Positions 8,214-17,583 are shown, numbered from the stretch's first letter. The stretch: DNA of 37,901 nt from an uncultured Sphingobacteriaceae bacterium (GCA_937875035.1 CALNCF010000328.1:1-37901), one strand, 5' to 3'. Numbers and translations: made by a program. The notes: generated by a model from the sequence alone, not told the origin.

Positions 8214-8460
8214 TTATACTTTCGTATTACCAGAGTAATTCCATACCCCACTCTGCCCAATAATAATATGATCCAAAACTTTTACACCTATAAACTCTCC
8301 GAGTAATTCTAATCGCTTTGCAAGTATAATATCATTTGCACTTGGCAGAAGATTGCCGGAAGGGTGATTGTGAGCCATGATAACACTTGATGCGTTTACT
8401 TTCAATGCAACCTGGAAGATCAATAAAGGATCAACTGAGGTAGAGCTGAGACCACCGGAA
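8214..8460 (-). pseudogene. RadC-like JAB domain fragment (5'-truncated copy)
   Basis: This encodes only the C-terminal half of a RadC-type JAB (JAMM metalloprotease fold) protein. SSGG..STSVDPLLIFQVALKV leads into IIMAHNHPSGNLLPSANDII-like text (here VIMAHNHPSGNLLPSANDI), which carries the HxHPSGNxxPSxxD metal-binding motif. It is about 80% identical at the DNA level, by eye, to the same part of the complete gene at 9107-9562. Homology stops at the SSGG position; upstream on the minus strand an in-frame TAA follows within a few codons, so roughly 90 N-terminal residues are missing. It converges with the HEPN-like gene. It is probably a decayed duplicate or a recombination remnant, although a short product starting at the ATG at 8423 is possible. 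Confidence 0.75.
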
Positions 8461-8461
8461 C

Positions 8462-8795
8462 TAAAACTTGACCGTTATGTCATGTAAACAATTAGCAGTA
8501 ATAGTAGTTCAATGGGAACTTGAATTCCATGTAAGAAGATTCAATTGCTTATATCTATAAAATAGATTTACCTTTTAAAGGGTCAATTTATAATTGAACG
8601 GAAAACAAAATGTGCCAAATTGACAATTACAGCCAAATGGCACATAAGTTGATGTTGCCATATACCAAATAATTAATGGATTAAAACTGTTTGGGAATGG
8701 GTTGTCACTGTTGACGCTACGAATATATAAAGATAACTCTACTATTAAAGAATCTGTGGGTTCGTACAATACGAATAAAACAAAACCAAATTGAT
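8462..8795. repeat. AT-rich intergenic region with nested inverted repeats
   Basis: About 330 bases with no convincing gene. TCAATT-TAT-AATTGA lies at 8583-8597. TGTGCCA (8611-8617) pairs with TGGCACA (8638-8644), and inside that pair AATTG-A-CAATT (8618-8628) forms a second hairpin. The region precedes the DUF3892 gene, so these could be regulator sites or folded leader RNA. It also marks the break point of the truncated RadC copy. Confidence 0.45.
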
Positions 8796-9077
8796 ATGGC
8801 AGAGAACATACAAATTTCCTGTATCAACAAAGATGATCGTTACAGTGCTTATGAGCGAATAAAATATGTAGGAGGAGTTCATAATGGTTTAAGATGGAAG
8901 CTTCCATTAAATGACGCAATACGCGGAATTGAAAATGGAACTTATACATTTTATACTAATGTAAATGGTCATGTAAGGCGGGTTGTTATAGCAACGAGAA
9001 GTGGTGTTAAATACCTAAAAACCGAAGCTGATAATGACACGCCTGACAATTTGCTTAGCTTGGCTGAGTGTCCTTAA
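8796..9077 (+). CDS. DUF3892 domain-containing protein
   Basis: A 93-residue cytoplasmic protein that spans the whole DUF3892 domain. The opening ISCINKDDRYSAYERIKYVGG, the central WKLPLNDAIRGIENGTYTFY and the ending LKTEADNDTPDNLLSLAECP are the characteristic blocks of that family. The family has no known biochemical function; it is small, scattered and often found near mobile or accessory genes, as here. The gene is transcribed alone, between the two RadC-like copies on the other strand, and ends at a strong bidirectional terminator. Confidence 0.88.
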   Translation: MAENIQISCINKDDRYSAYERIKYVGGVHNGLRWKLPLNDAIRGIENGTYTFYTNVNGHVRRVVIATRSGVKYLKTEADNDTPDNLLSLAECP

Positions 9078-9111
9078 AATAAGTGCCCATTTTGGGCACT
9101 TATTTTTTATT
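9078..9111. terminator. Bidirectional terminator between DUF3892 and RadC-like genes
   Basis: Perfect 12-base inverted repeat AATAAGTGCCCA / TGGGCACTTATT (9078-9089 and 9093-9104) with a 3-base loop, followed by TTTTATTTT. It serves the DUF3892 gene on + and lies directly beyond the stop (9107-9109) of the RadC-like gene on -, whose stop codon falls inside the T-run. Confidence 0.88.
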
Positions 9112-9562
9112 TTCCTGAATAGTTCCATATTCCACTTTGCCCAATTATAATATGATCCAGTACCTTCACATATAAAAACTCTCCCAATAGTTCTAATCTT
9201 TTTGCAAGCACCATATCATTCGCACTTGGAAGTAGATTGCCGGATGGATGATTGTGAGCCATAATAATGCTTGAAGCATTGACCTTCAAAGCTACCTGAA
9301 ATATGAGCAAAGGGTCTACTGCAGTGGAACTGATGCCGCCGGAACTGACTCCATAATATCCTAATACTCTTCCTGCCCTATTCATATAAATTGCGATCAT
9401 TTCTTCGCGGTGATTTAAGCTACCAGGTTTCCAAATAGCTTTCAGGAGTTCGTGGACTTGATCCGGATTTGTAATTACCGGATGATCCTCAATCGGATCT
9501 TTGTAAATGTATGACAACTCAATTTCCGGAGGGCGAGAAAGTCTGAACTTCTTCTTTGGCAT
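9107..9562 (-). CDS. RadC-like JAB domain protein
   Basis: A 151-residue protein of the RadC/JAB family, with the JAMM-type metal site AHNHPSGNLLPSAND near residues 101-115 and a preceding VSSGGISSTAVDPLLIFQVAL block. It lacks the N-terminal helix-hairpin-helix domain of full-length RadC and is the short form often found in Bacteroidota accessory DNA. Despite the name, RadC proteins have no proven role in DNA repair; a metallopeptidase or mobile-element function is possible. A truncated second copy lies downstream at 8214-8460 on the same strand. No signal peptide is visible. Confidence 0.85.
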   Translation of the reverse strand: MPKKKFRLSRPPEIELSYIYKDPIEDHPVITNPDQVHELLKAIWKPGSLNHREEMIAIYMNRAGRVLGYYGVSSGGISSTAVDPLLIFQVALKVNASSIIMAHNHPSGNLLPSANDMVLAKRLELLGEFLYVKVLDHIIIGQSGIWNYSGK

Positions 9563-9694
9563 CAGCGATAAGTCTTATGGCCGTCGAAAGTTACCCAGAG
9601 TTATACAGTATTGATAACGCCCCCGCAGGAACAACATCTTGACACTTTCATATAATTACCTGATATTGTATTGATTAACCAATAGAAGGCCTGT

Positions 9695-12600
9695 ATGAAA
9701 ACCCACATACTTACGCTGATCGCGATCATACTCCTCCCCCTGTATGCTTTCGCGCAACACATTGAAACCGTTAACGGAACCTCTGCGCTTCAGCCCATCT
9801 CCACCCTTGGCACGGTATCCATCCCGGAAAAGGGCGGGCGGTACCTGCTCTTTTCGTTTGAGAAGATCCCCGGGGAAAACGAAATAGCGATACTCCGTGA
9901 AAAGGGTATGGAGCTCACCGGCTTCGTTCCCCCCTCCGCCTATATCGCCCGGCTGGAACGCTGGGATGTAGGCCTTCGACAGGAGGTGCAACGCATCTTC
10001 AACGCCTATGGTGAGATCCCCGTACAGCTCAGGCTCGCGCCTGATCTTTTCAACGCTTTATCCGGAGAAGGCATTCATTTCCCGCAGGAGTTTATCCTCT
10101 CCGTGTATGAAGCCGGGGAGCTGGAAACGCTTCGCGGTTTACTCACTGCTCAGAACATCCCTCACTATACCACTTCCCGCACAGGTACTCACAGCCTGAT
10201 CGCCGGGCTGGGCGACCTGCCGCAGCTACAATGGGTATTGGCCCTGCAAAGCCTGGAATCGGTTGCCAGGTATTACCCGGAGATGACTGAGCAGTCTACC
10301 AATAACAGCATGCAGGCCAACCAGATCCATTACCTCAATTACAACCGGGTCGGACCAACCGGGAAGAATACTTATTTCGCCAATATAGAAGCCTTCGGAG
10401 GGAACAACCTGTTCAGGCTGAACGCTACAGGCAGGAATCACCCGGTATACGGCATGCATTATGCCGACGGACTGAATGCGGGTGCGGGCTCGCACGGCAC
10501 CACCGTAGGGCTGTATGCGGCCGCGGCTAATAATTACAATGAGTATGAAGACCGGGGCATGGCAGAAGGCGCCACCTATGTGTTCATGCCCTCCTATTCC
10601 GACATCGAAAAGCTGTATACTGATTACAACCTCCGGCCGCTTACCCTGAATGTATCCGCAGGACAGGGTGGCCCGACCGTTGCCTATAACGCGCAGGCCC
10701 GGGAGTTCGACCGGATCACCCGTTCGCTCGGAAGCTTTATGCTCTGCATGGCCGCAGGCAACAGCGGGAACACCACCAATACCACGCTCTCCTATGGACC
10801 GGGATGGGCCACTATCGTCGCAGAAGAACGGACCAGCAAAAATAACTTCACCGTACACGCCGGGGCTAATCCCGGCGAACATTACGAATGGGCCAGCAAG
10901 GGCCCGACACGCGACGGGCGGCTGAAACCCGACATCAGCCCCGAAGGCTTTGCAGGAACTTCCAACGCCTCACCCAATATGGCAGGCATGGTGAATGTGC
11001 TGTTCGAATCTTACCAGGACTCTTACCATACCGCTCCGCGCAGCGACGTGGTGAAAGCCGTGGTGCTGAACACCGCGATCGATGCAGACAAGAAGGGCAT
11101 CGATTTCAAGACCGGCTTCGGAACCCTCAACCCGATCCGGGCGCACCGCGCCATCCAGCAGCAGCATATTTTTACCGGCAGCATGCCCCAGGGATCATCC
11201 GGCAGCGTACAATATACCCTCAATATCCCGGCAGGTACCCGGCTGGCCAAGATCCTGCTATACTGGCATGACTACCCGGGAACGGTAGGTGCTGCCAAAG
11301 CGCTGGTGAACGACCTCGATATCAGGGTAAGCACACCATCCGGGCAAACATTCCTGCCCTGGGTACTCGACCCTAAACCGGGCAGGCATTACGATCTCCC
11401 GGTACGCAAGACCGACAACCTGAACAACGTGGAGCAGGTAACGATCGACGATCCGCAGGCCGGCATCTACACCATCACCATAAGCGGAAGCTATGTGCCC
11501 TTCGGTCCGCAGCCATTCGTAGTGACCTACGACCTGCTCCCGTACCATATCGAGATCACCTCGCCGGTAGCAGGCTTCCGTACCGCACGCGGCAAGCAGA
11601 TCCTCTTTACCTGGAATGCCGCCCTTGCCACAGGCAACCAGGTCGAACTGATCCTGCAAAAGCAAACCGGGCAGAGCTCCGTAATCGCCACTCTTCCCGA
11701 TACACAGCTCTACTACAAATACACCATACCTGCCGACTTCCCGAACAGCTCAACGGCACGCCTCATTGTCAGGCAGAAGAACACCTTTTATGCCGATACC
11801 AGCGAATATTTTCATGTGATGGAAAGTCCTTCGGGATTGTCGTTCAGATCGATCTGCAGCGACAGGATCCGGCTGCAATGGAACAACCTGAATATCCCGG
11901 GCACCCAATACATCCTATACCGGCTCGGCGAAAAATATATGGAAGAGGTAGGGCGCGTGGATTACCCTGCCACCTCCCTCTTGCTGGAAGCCTCCGCCTT
12001 ACCCGGAGCCAGCCAGGGCTTTAAGCGGGAAGAATGGTTCGCCATTGCGGCGAAGCACCCGAACGGAGCCCAGAGCCTCCGCTCCCTCCCGGTCTGCAAT
12101 TCCCAGGTACCCCCGCTGAGCCTGCCCATGCCTTTTCAGAAAGAATACACCCTGTGCTTCGGCGATTCGGCGGTGGTCCGGGCGCACGAGCTGGAACGCG
12201 ACAGCATCCGCTGGTACCGCAACGGCAGTATGATCGCGGGCGCTTCCTCCTCCGCCATGACCTTCCGTGCCAGCGATCCGGGGGATTATTTCTACCGGGA
12301 ATTCCAGCAGGGCTGCGTGTATACCAGCGACACATTCCGCATCAATGCCTTTCTTCATATCAGCGACACCTCGGTGTACGGCGACCGTTCCTGGAATGTC
12401 TATGTGCTGAAGAACGACGACCCCGGCCAGTACTATGGCCGCGTAGTGATCCCGGCCCTCTCTATAAACTCTACCAAATATTACCGCGACCTCGACGGGC
12501 AGATCAACGATGCGCCGGGCTATATCGGGTGTCGCCCCGGCCAGTTCTACACACTCCTGTATAAACGCAAAGGCTTCGCTAAAGGCTATTACAAAATGAC

Positions 12601-14808
12601 GCTCGACTATATCCAGCTCCAGGCAAGCATCTTTATCAACGGGCAGTTAGTGTACACGAGCCCGCAGAATGTGATCAACCAGGGTGTGGTATGGCAGGGC
12701 TACCTGGATGAAGAAAGCACCGTACGGATCGTGCAGCCGGGCCGCGTGCATACGATCATGAGGCTGGACATCCAGGCATCCGGGTATGCCACTCCCGGGC
12801 ATACCGCACAGGCTCCCGCCTTATGGCTCAAAGGGGACAAGGCCGTCAGCGACAGCTCGGGACTCGTAAGATCATGGCGGGATGTCAACCCCTATGGCGT
12901 CAGGAACAGCGCTACATCCGGAGCCGGGATCCAAGTCAGCCCCGCAGGGATCAACAACAATCCCAGCCTTATTTTCGGGAACCAGGGAGGAATTCATGGA
13001 AAGATATCTTCCGGAACGGAGAATGAAGGATACACCTACGCCGTGTTCAACATGCAGGAAGTATCCCGCAGCAGAGCGCGGGTGCTTGGGTTTTCCCTCA
13101 ACCCCTACAGCGACGACCAGTACAACTTCAGCTATACGCCGTTTTGCAGGAAAGACAGCAGCGCGCAGATCGGCGTGTACCGGAATGCCTTCAGCCTGTT
13201 CCCGGCCATACCGCTCACCGGGCAATGGAACCTGCTGCAGACCGGCATGAAGCAGGGCGAATGCTTCATCTCTTCATCCGGCACCCCGATCGCACAGGGT
13301 ATCCCTACTTCCCCGGGTCTGCTCTACGATTCCTATAATATCGGCTCACGCTACGATTCGCTCCCGGGCGAAGGACGATTCAGCGGAGAGATCGCCGAGA
13401 TCATCCATTATACTTCACCGCTCAGCCCGGGCGAAAACCGCCGGGTACATACATACCTGGCCCTGAAATACGGCTTCAGCCTGCCCTATCCTTACCTGGG
13501 TGGCAGCGGCCGCGAAATCTATACGGCAGGCAGCTACAGCCGGCAGATCGCAGGCATCGCCCGCGAAGATGCGCAGGACCTGATGCAAAAGCAATCACGC
13601 AGCAACGAGACGATCCCCGATGTGTTTACGGGTAGCCTGGGCGCCATAGCTTCCTCGAACGCGCAGAACAGCGCACCGTTCGCCATAACGGAGCGCCTGC
13701 CCTGTATACCGAACCATGGGCCGATTCCTCTATAAAGCTGCAACGCACCTGGAAGCTGCAGCATACCGGTAAGGCCGGGAGCTTCCGCTTTAATTTTGAT
13801 GATTCCCTGAACCCTCCTTCGCTTTCCTGCGAAGCATACAAGCTCCTGCTTGGCCCTGACCTTTCGCAGCCTGCCAACGCCCGCCTGTATGAGCTGTATA
13901 GCTATACCGCTGCCGATGGGAAGACCTATGCTTACGCGGATGTAAGCTTCCTGTCGGATACTGTTCTTTATTTTTCGCTGATCCGGGAACAGCGTGTGCT
14001 CACCAGCCAGGCATTGCCAGCGCAAAGTGCTGCCTCGGCTACCTGCATCGTACAGGACGCCCTAGTACTCATCGACAGCTCCGGGCAATACCAGGTCGCG
14101 CAGGTCATCTTCCCTCCGGCTTCGGCAGCGCAAACCAACCTGCTTATGTTGCGGACAGACCATGCGGAAAATTCACTGGCAGCCTGCAACGATACCACAC
14201 GCCTGAGCGTGCTGAATCGCTTATTACATGTTGACTTTAGTCCCGACAGCGGGACGATCGGGGTACGCCTGTTCCTGCTGCCGGAAGACTCGCTGAACGC
14301 CCTGCACAACCCCACGCTTACCGGCTGCGAACCATTCCGTTATCCGTTGCACTGGTTCCTGGAAGAAGATGAGGATAGCCTGGCCGCAAAGATCAGGAAC
14401 GCGCAGGCGCTCTCCTGGATCCCTGACCAGGAGCTGCAATTAACCAATGATTCTTCCGGGCTTTATATTGATATCAGGAATCTGCCGATTCGCAGCTTCA
14501 TTCTCGGCGCCGCACTGTACGATACCACGATGAAGCCGCCTCCGGTGATCCTTTCCACCGCGCTTGATCCGGCTGAGGATATCTCCGTTTATCCCAACCC
14601 GGTACGGAACGAGCTCAGCGTGGAAGGCATGCAGCCCGGCAGCGTCATCAGCCTGTACAATGTATACGGACAATGCCTGTACCGGTCAACAGCCACCGAA
14701 GCGATCACCAGGATCGCCATGCCCTATGCCCCGGGTATGTATATGATCGCGGTTGAAGGAACGGACGGTTCCGTATATAAGCAAAAGGTGATCAAGGCCG
14801 CGGAGTAG
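9695..14808 (+). pseudogene. Giant subtilisin-like (S8) T9SS-secreted protein, frameshifted
   Basis: Two frames form one protein of about 1,700 residues. The signal peptide is MKTHILTLIAIILLPLYAFA. The S8 peptidase domain (about 225-480) has His267 in GSHGTTVG, oxyanion Asn356 in AAGNSGN and Ser423 in GTSNASPNMAG. The usual catalytic Asp motif is not found; the matching strand reads YFANIEAFGG with Glu232. Beta-sandwich and fibronectin-like modules follow, then a ConA-like block (ALWLKGDKAV ... RRVHTYLALKYGFSL). The first frame stops at 13735. The true continuation shifts at about 13680-13690 (NSAPFA then HNGAPALYTEPWAD) and runs to 14808, ending in a T9SS sorting domain (ISVYPNPVRNELSVEG ... 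MYMIAVEG). One missing base explains the break. If real, the product loses its sorting domain and would not be anchored or exported by T9SS. Confidence 0.85.
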
Positions 14809-14816
14809 ACATAAAA

Positions 14817-14852
14817 AAGAGGATGCTGGTTTTTCAGCATCCTCTTCTCTTT
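14817..14852. terminator. Bidirectional terminator between the S8 protein gene and yjdM
   Basis: Perfect 12-base stem AAGAGGATGCTG / CAGCATCCTCTT (14817-14828 and 14835-14846) with a 6-base loop. T-rich sequence follows on + (CTCTTTT), and a longer T-run (TTTTTT) follows on -, so it serves both convergent genes. Confidence 0.88.
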
Positions 14853-14896
14853 TAGCAGCGCCCCGTGGCGGGACGATGATATATATCTTAGATGAA

Positions 14897-15244
14897 TTAA
14901 ACCTTCTTTACAAATTCAGATTTCAGGGCCATGGAACCGAAGCCATCGATCTTACAGGAGATATTATGATCCCCATCGACCAGGCGGATGTTCTTTACTT
15001 TGGTTCCCGACTTTAATGGCTTGGGAGCACCCTTCACCGAGAGGTCCTTGATCACCATCACCGTATCACCATTCTGTAATTCATTTCCATGCGCGTCCAT
15101 CACACGTCCCTCGGCATTCCCCGCTTCCTCCGCAGACTCTGTTCCGGGTATCCACTCATGGAAACATTGGGAACATACCATCATCTCCTGGTTAGGATAA
15201 GTCAGATCGGAATGGCATAAAGGGCAGTGTACAGTAGCGCTCAT
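14897..15244 (-). CDS. yjdM: Zinc-ribbon protein of the YjdM/PhnA family
   Basis: A 115-residue cytoplasmic protein. The N terminus has a zinc ribbon, CPLCHSDL ... CSQCFHEW (residues 7-29), and the C-terminal half is the conserved PhnA/YjdM domain: NGDTVMVIKDLSVKGAPK, then LKSGTKVKNIRLVDGDHNI and IDGFGSMALKSEFVKKV. The name PhnA is historic; no phosphonate role is proven. I chose ATG 15244 because it begins the family-typical MSATVHCPLC and gives the usual length; an upstream ATG at 15301 would add 19 unlike residues. Two short hairpins lie in the leader (about 15268-15299), and a TACCTTTA -7-like box is at 15322-15329. Confidence 0.92.
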   Translation of the reverse strand: MSATVHCPLCHSDLTYPNQEMMVCSQCFHEWIPGTESAEEAGNAEGRVMDAHGNELQNGDTVMVIKDLSVKGAPKPLKSGTKVKNIRLVDGDHNISCKIDGFGSMALKSEFVKKV

Positions 15245-15321
15245 TTTATTTGGGTATAAGAGATTTGAAGGTCCTGAGGACAGGGATTTGTTCCCTGACA
15301 ACCGAATAGGATACTCAGGGG

Positions 15322-15329
15322 TAAAGGTA
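15322..15329 (-). promoter_or_regulatory. Putative -7 box and structured leader of yjdM
   Basis: On the minus strand TACCTTTA differs from TAnnTTTG only in the last base. The leader of about 75 bases then contains CAGGGA-TTTGT-TCCCTG (about 15279-15295) and GTCCT-G-AGGAC (about 15268-15278), both perfect small hairpins. The promoter is tentative. Confidence 0.35.
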
Positions 15330-15433
15330 GGAAATTATTGGGATAAAACTATTGAAGATGAGTTCTGTAAGATATTGAAACTATTAATAGGCTCCTTAAA
15401 TATTCACACAAAGAATAAAAAGCATTTACCAAT

Positions 15434-15811
15434 CTATTTTTCAACCCAATACGCAAATGATTGAGGTGGTGATAAATTAAAATCATCTTTTAAACATTTT
15501 GGTCTTTTGTACTTTCTCGTTTTTTTAATCTTTATTGCAAAACCTTCATTTTTGTTAGCGAAATACTCGTAGTAGAATTCTTTACTAATACCCGAATATT
15601 CTTGTGTTAAGTCCCAAAGTGTAGATAAATCATAATTTAGAACTTCATCTATTTCAAATTCTCCTATTACTTGTTGAACAGGAGATGATGCATAAACAAT
15701 TATTGATTTTATATTTTCATTCTTAAAAATTGACTTTCTAAATTCAAATTTTTTTGTACCATCAAATATCTTAAATGCGAACTCTGGTTTGATTGATAAT
15801 ATTACCTTCAT
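15434..15811 (-). CDS. ASCH/PUA-like domain protein
   Basis: A 125-residue protein, nearly all one ASCH domain (a PUA-like beta-barrel fold linked to RNA binding). The start MKVILSIKPEFAFKIFDGTK followed by KFEFRKSIF is the characteristic opening, with the FEFRK block where ASCH proteins have their basic substrate-facing residues. VIGEFEIDEVL is the next strand pair. I chose ATG 15811, four bases after the stop of the PIN-GNAT gene, because the domain starts there; an ATG at 15835 would overlap the upstream stop by 20 bases. It is co-directional with the fusion gene, which itself seems to hold a PUA/EVE-like region. An RNA- or nucleotide-related role is inferred from the fold only. Confidence 0.8.
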   Translation of the reverse strand: MKVILSIKPEFAFKIFDGTKKFEFRKSIFKNENIKSIIVYASSPVQQVIGEFEIDEVLNYDLSTLWDLTQEYSGISKEFYYEYFANKNEGFAIKIKKTRKYKRPKCLKDDFNLSPPQSFAYWVEK

Positions 15812-15815
15812 CTTG

Positions 15816-17339
15816 TTATTTCTTATTATATGCAAACTTAATTAAATCCTCGAACTGGTCGTTAGTCAATTTAGCAAAACCTTTCGGTAAGCTCATTGGA
15901 TCTGCGAATATTTTTAACTCGATCAAGTCATTAAGAGTTGGCTTAGGCGTTGGTAACGAGTGAGCATATAGAAAGTTAATTACAAAAGGTCTATATTTTG
16001 GAAACTTATCCCACCATTTTGTTTTTAAATTCTCTTTAGAGATCATCGTCCGTCTATTACAAGCATTAAAAAAATCGTCGAAATCCTTAAAGTCATTTTT
16101 AACACTCTCTACAATACAAATTGTTGTAACTGTACTGGAATACTTTTTAGGACTTGTTTCACCAATTCTATATATCAAGATAACATCCCCAGATTTTAAG
16201 TGTCGATCAGATGAATGAGAAATATAAACTTTACTAATTCTGTTTCTGTGTGGTTCATTCTCTGTATACTTGTCTTTGTCTTCTTTTGTATTTATACTAT
16301 CTGGGAACAACTCGGTGTGATATTGAGGCTCTATCTTAATCAGATATTTATTAGTTTGTCTTGAAAAGAATGGAAAGGTAAGTTTAGGGTTTTCAATATT
16401 TACAGGATTTTTTTTATTAAAATCTCTCACATAAACTAACTCATCTCCATTTTGAGTTGTTTTAATCCCATGCCTTGTAAAGCCCCACTCTTCAAGCATC
16501 TCAATTAGTTGTTCTTGTTCAGGTCTTTTGTCGAAAATTGTAACATAAATTTCTTCAACTTTAAAAAGTAAAGCATTGTCAAATATCGTTTTCAGGAATC
16601 GTTCACCGATTTTGTAACCATTACCCGTTACTTTTAATGTTCCAATCTTCAATCTTTTTTTAGGTTTGAAAACGGGGGTTATTTCAGAATAGCTCTCTTC
16701 TCCAGCCTTTTCAATTTTTATGAAGAGGAATGCGGTTAGTTGATTATCATTATAACATACATAGCATGGCTGCTCGGATTTACGATTAAACCATGTATCA
16801 AATTCCTCATAATCACTTCTAAAACTGTCAAAAAAACTATCTTTCAAATTAACTTCGGCAAAATCAACTTTTTTGACAGCCAAAACCTTATGCGTAACCA
16901 AGTCTGGATTTTGTGCTATAGCTTTTTCTAAAAAACTTTGGATACGAAATACCTTATCGCCAATTCCTAAAATATTTGCCTTTGCATGAATTTTTTTGTC
17001 CTCTGAAATTAGGATATCTACCCTATCTTCAAATACTTCATTTAATATTTGAGTATCATTAATATCATTCTGTAAGCGATCATATTGTTGACTTACTTGT
17101 TTGATTTTATCACCTAATGGGGCTTGATATTTTAATTGATTGTAACTCTCAATTTTTACATTCATTGTGCTTAAAGAATCTTGATCCTTATATCTTTTTA
17201 ACTCTTCTATTGTCAAGGGATGAATATATTTATCATATTTGAGTTTATCCAGCCAATTGAAAAGTTGTCCGATGCCAAGATTGTGGGCCTTATTGGCTTC
17301 CCGATGTATGATGATATTTGTATCAAGTAAGACTTTCAT
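15816..17339 (-). CDS. PIN-GNAT-PUA/EVE-like fusion protein
   Basis: A 507-residue cytoplasmic multidomain protein. Residues 1-140 are a PIN nuclease domain: MKVLLDTNIII with Asp6, EEL at 45-47, NDTQIL with Asp95, and ISEDKKIHAKA with Asp114, so the acidic metal site looks complete. Residues about 150-310 are a GNAT acetyltransferase fold, with LKIGTLKVTGNGYKIGERFL as the acetyl-CoA loop and EEWGFTRHG as the family-typical ending. Residues about 330-470 resemble a PUA/EVE-like RNA-binding fold (HLKSGDVILIYRI ... STVTTICIVESV). The gene is very AT-rich, pairs with a downstream ASCH gene, and has a 13-base palindrome 37 bases upstream. It may act on RNA or tRNA as a toxin or defence effector, but this is inference. 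Confidence 0.8.
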   Translation of the reverse strand: MKVLLDTNIIIHREANKAHNLGIGQLFNWLDKLKYDKYIHPLTIEELKRYKDQDSLSTMNVKIESYNQLKYQAPLGDKIKQVSQQYDRLQNDINDTQILNEVFEDRVDILISEDKKIHAKANILGIGDKVFRIQSFLEKAIAQNPDLVTHKVLAVKKVDFAEVNLKDSFFDSFRSDYEEFDTWFNRKSEQPCYVCYNDNQLTAFLFIKIEKAGEESYSEITPVFKPKKRLKIGTLKVTGNGYKIGERFLKTIFDNALLFKVEEIYVTIFDKRPEQEQLIEMLEEWGFTRHGIKTTQNGDELVYVRDFNKKNPVNIENPKLTFPFFSRQTNKYLIKIEPQYHTELFPDSINTKEDKDKYTENEPHRNRISKVYISHSSDRHLKSGDVILIYRIGETSPKKYSSTVTTICIVESVKNDFKDFDDFFNACNRRTMISKENLKTKWWDKFPKYRPFVINFLYAHSLPTPKPTLNDLIELKIFADPMSLPKGFAKLTNDQFEDLIKFAYNKK

Positions 17340-17543
17340 TGATTGTTATTCATTTAGTATAACTCATAATTAAAGCAATGGCCCATTGAATACATCCAGC
17401 CAAAAATTGGACAATACAAAACTTTAGATAACTAATAGTTACAAGCAACAGATATACTGATAAAAGACAATGAAATCAAATTTAATTTCAAAAATTGATC
17501 ACCAACCAGTTTTTCACGACTTTTTACTAAATTAACATCTGTA
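17340..17543. promoter_or_regulatory. AT-rich intergenic region with operator-like palindrome
   Basis: About 200 bases between the PIN-GNAT start and the lon terminator. CAATGG-C-CCATTG at 17376-17388 is a perfect 13-base inverted repeat, placed 37-49 bases upstream of the fusion gene start, a fitting spot for a repressor site. No clean TAnnTTTG box was found for that gene. No small gene is convincing. Confidence 0.45.
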
Positions 17544-17583
17544 AAAGCAAAAGCCCTCCTCATTCGAGAAGGGCTTTTGCTTT
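17544..17583 (-). terminator. Rho-independent terminator of lon
   Basis: AAAGCAAAAGCCCT (17544-17557) pairs with AGGGCTTTTGCTTT (17570-17583), a 14-base stem with a 12-base loop. On the minus strand the hairpin ends in GCTTTTAC. It lies 30 bases beyond the lon stop. Confidence 0.88.

Noticed and set aside
8575..8769. 64-codon minus-strand open frame as a gene
   Set aside because: It lies over the inverted-repeat region, has no recognisable domain and no start signal, and is near random length for AT-rich DNA.
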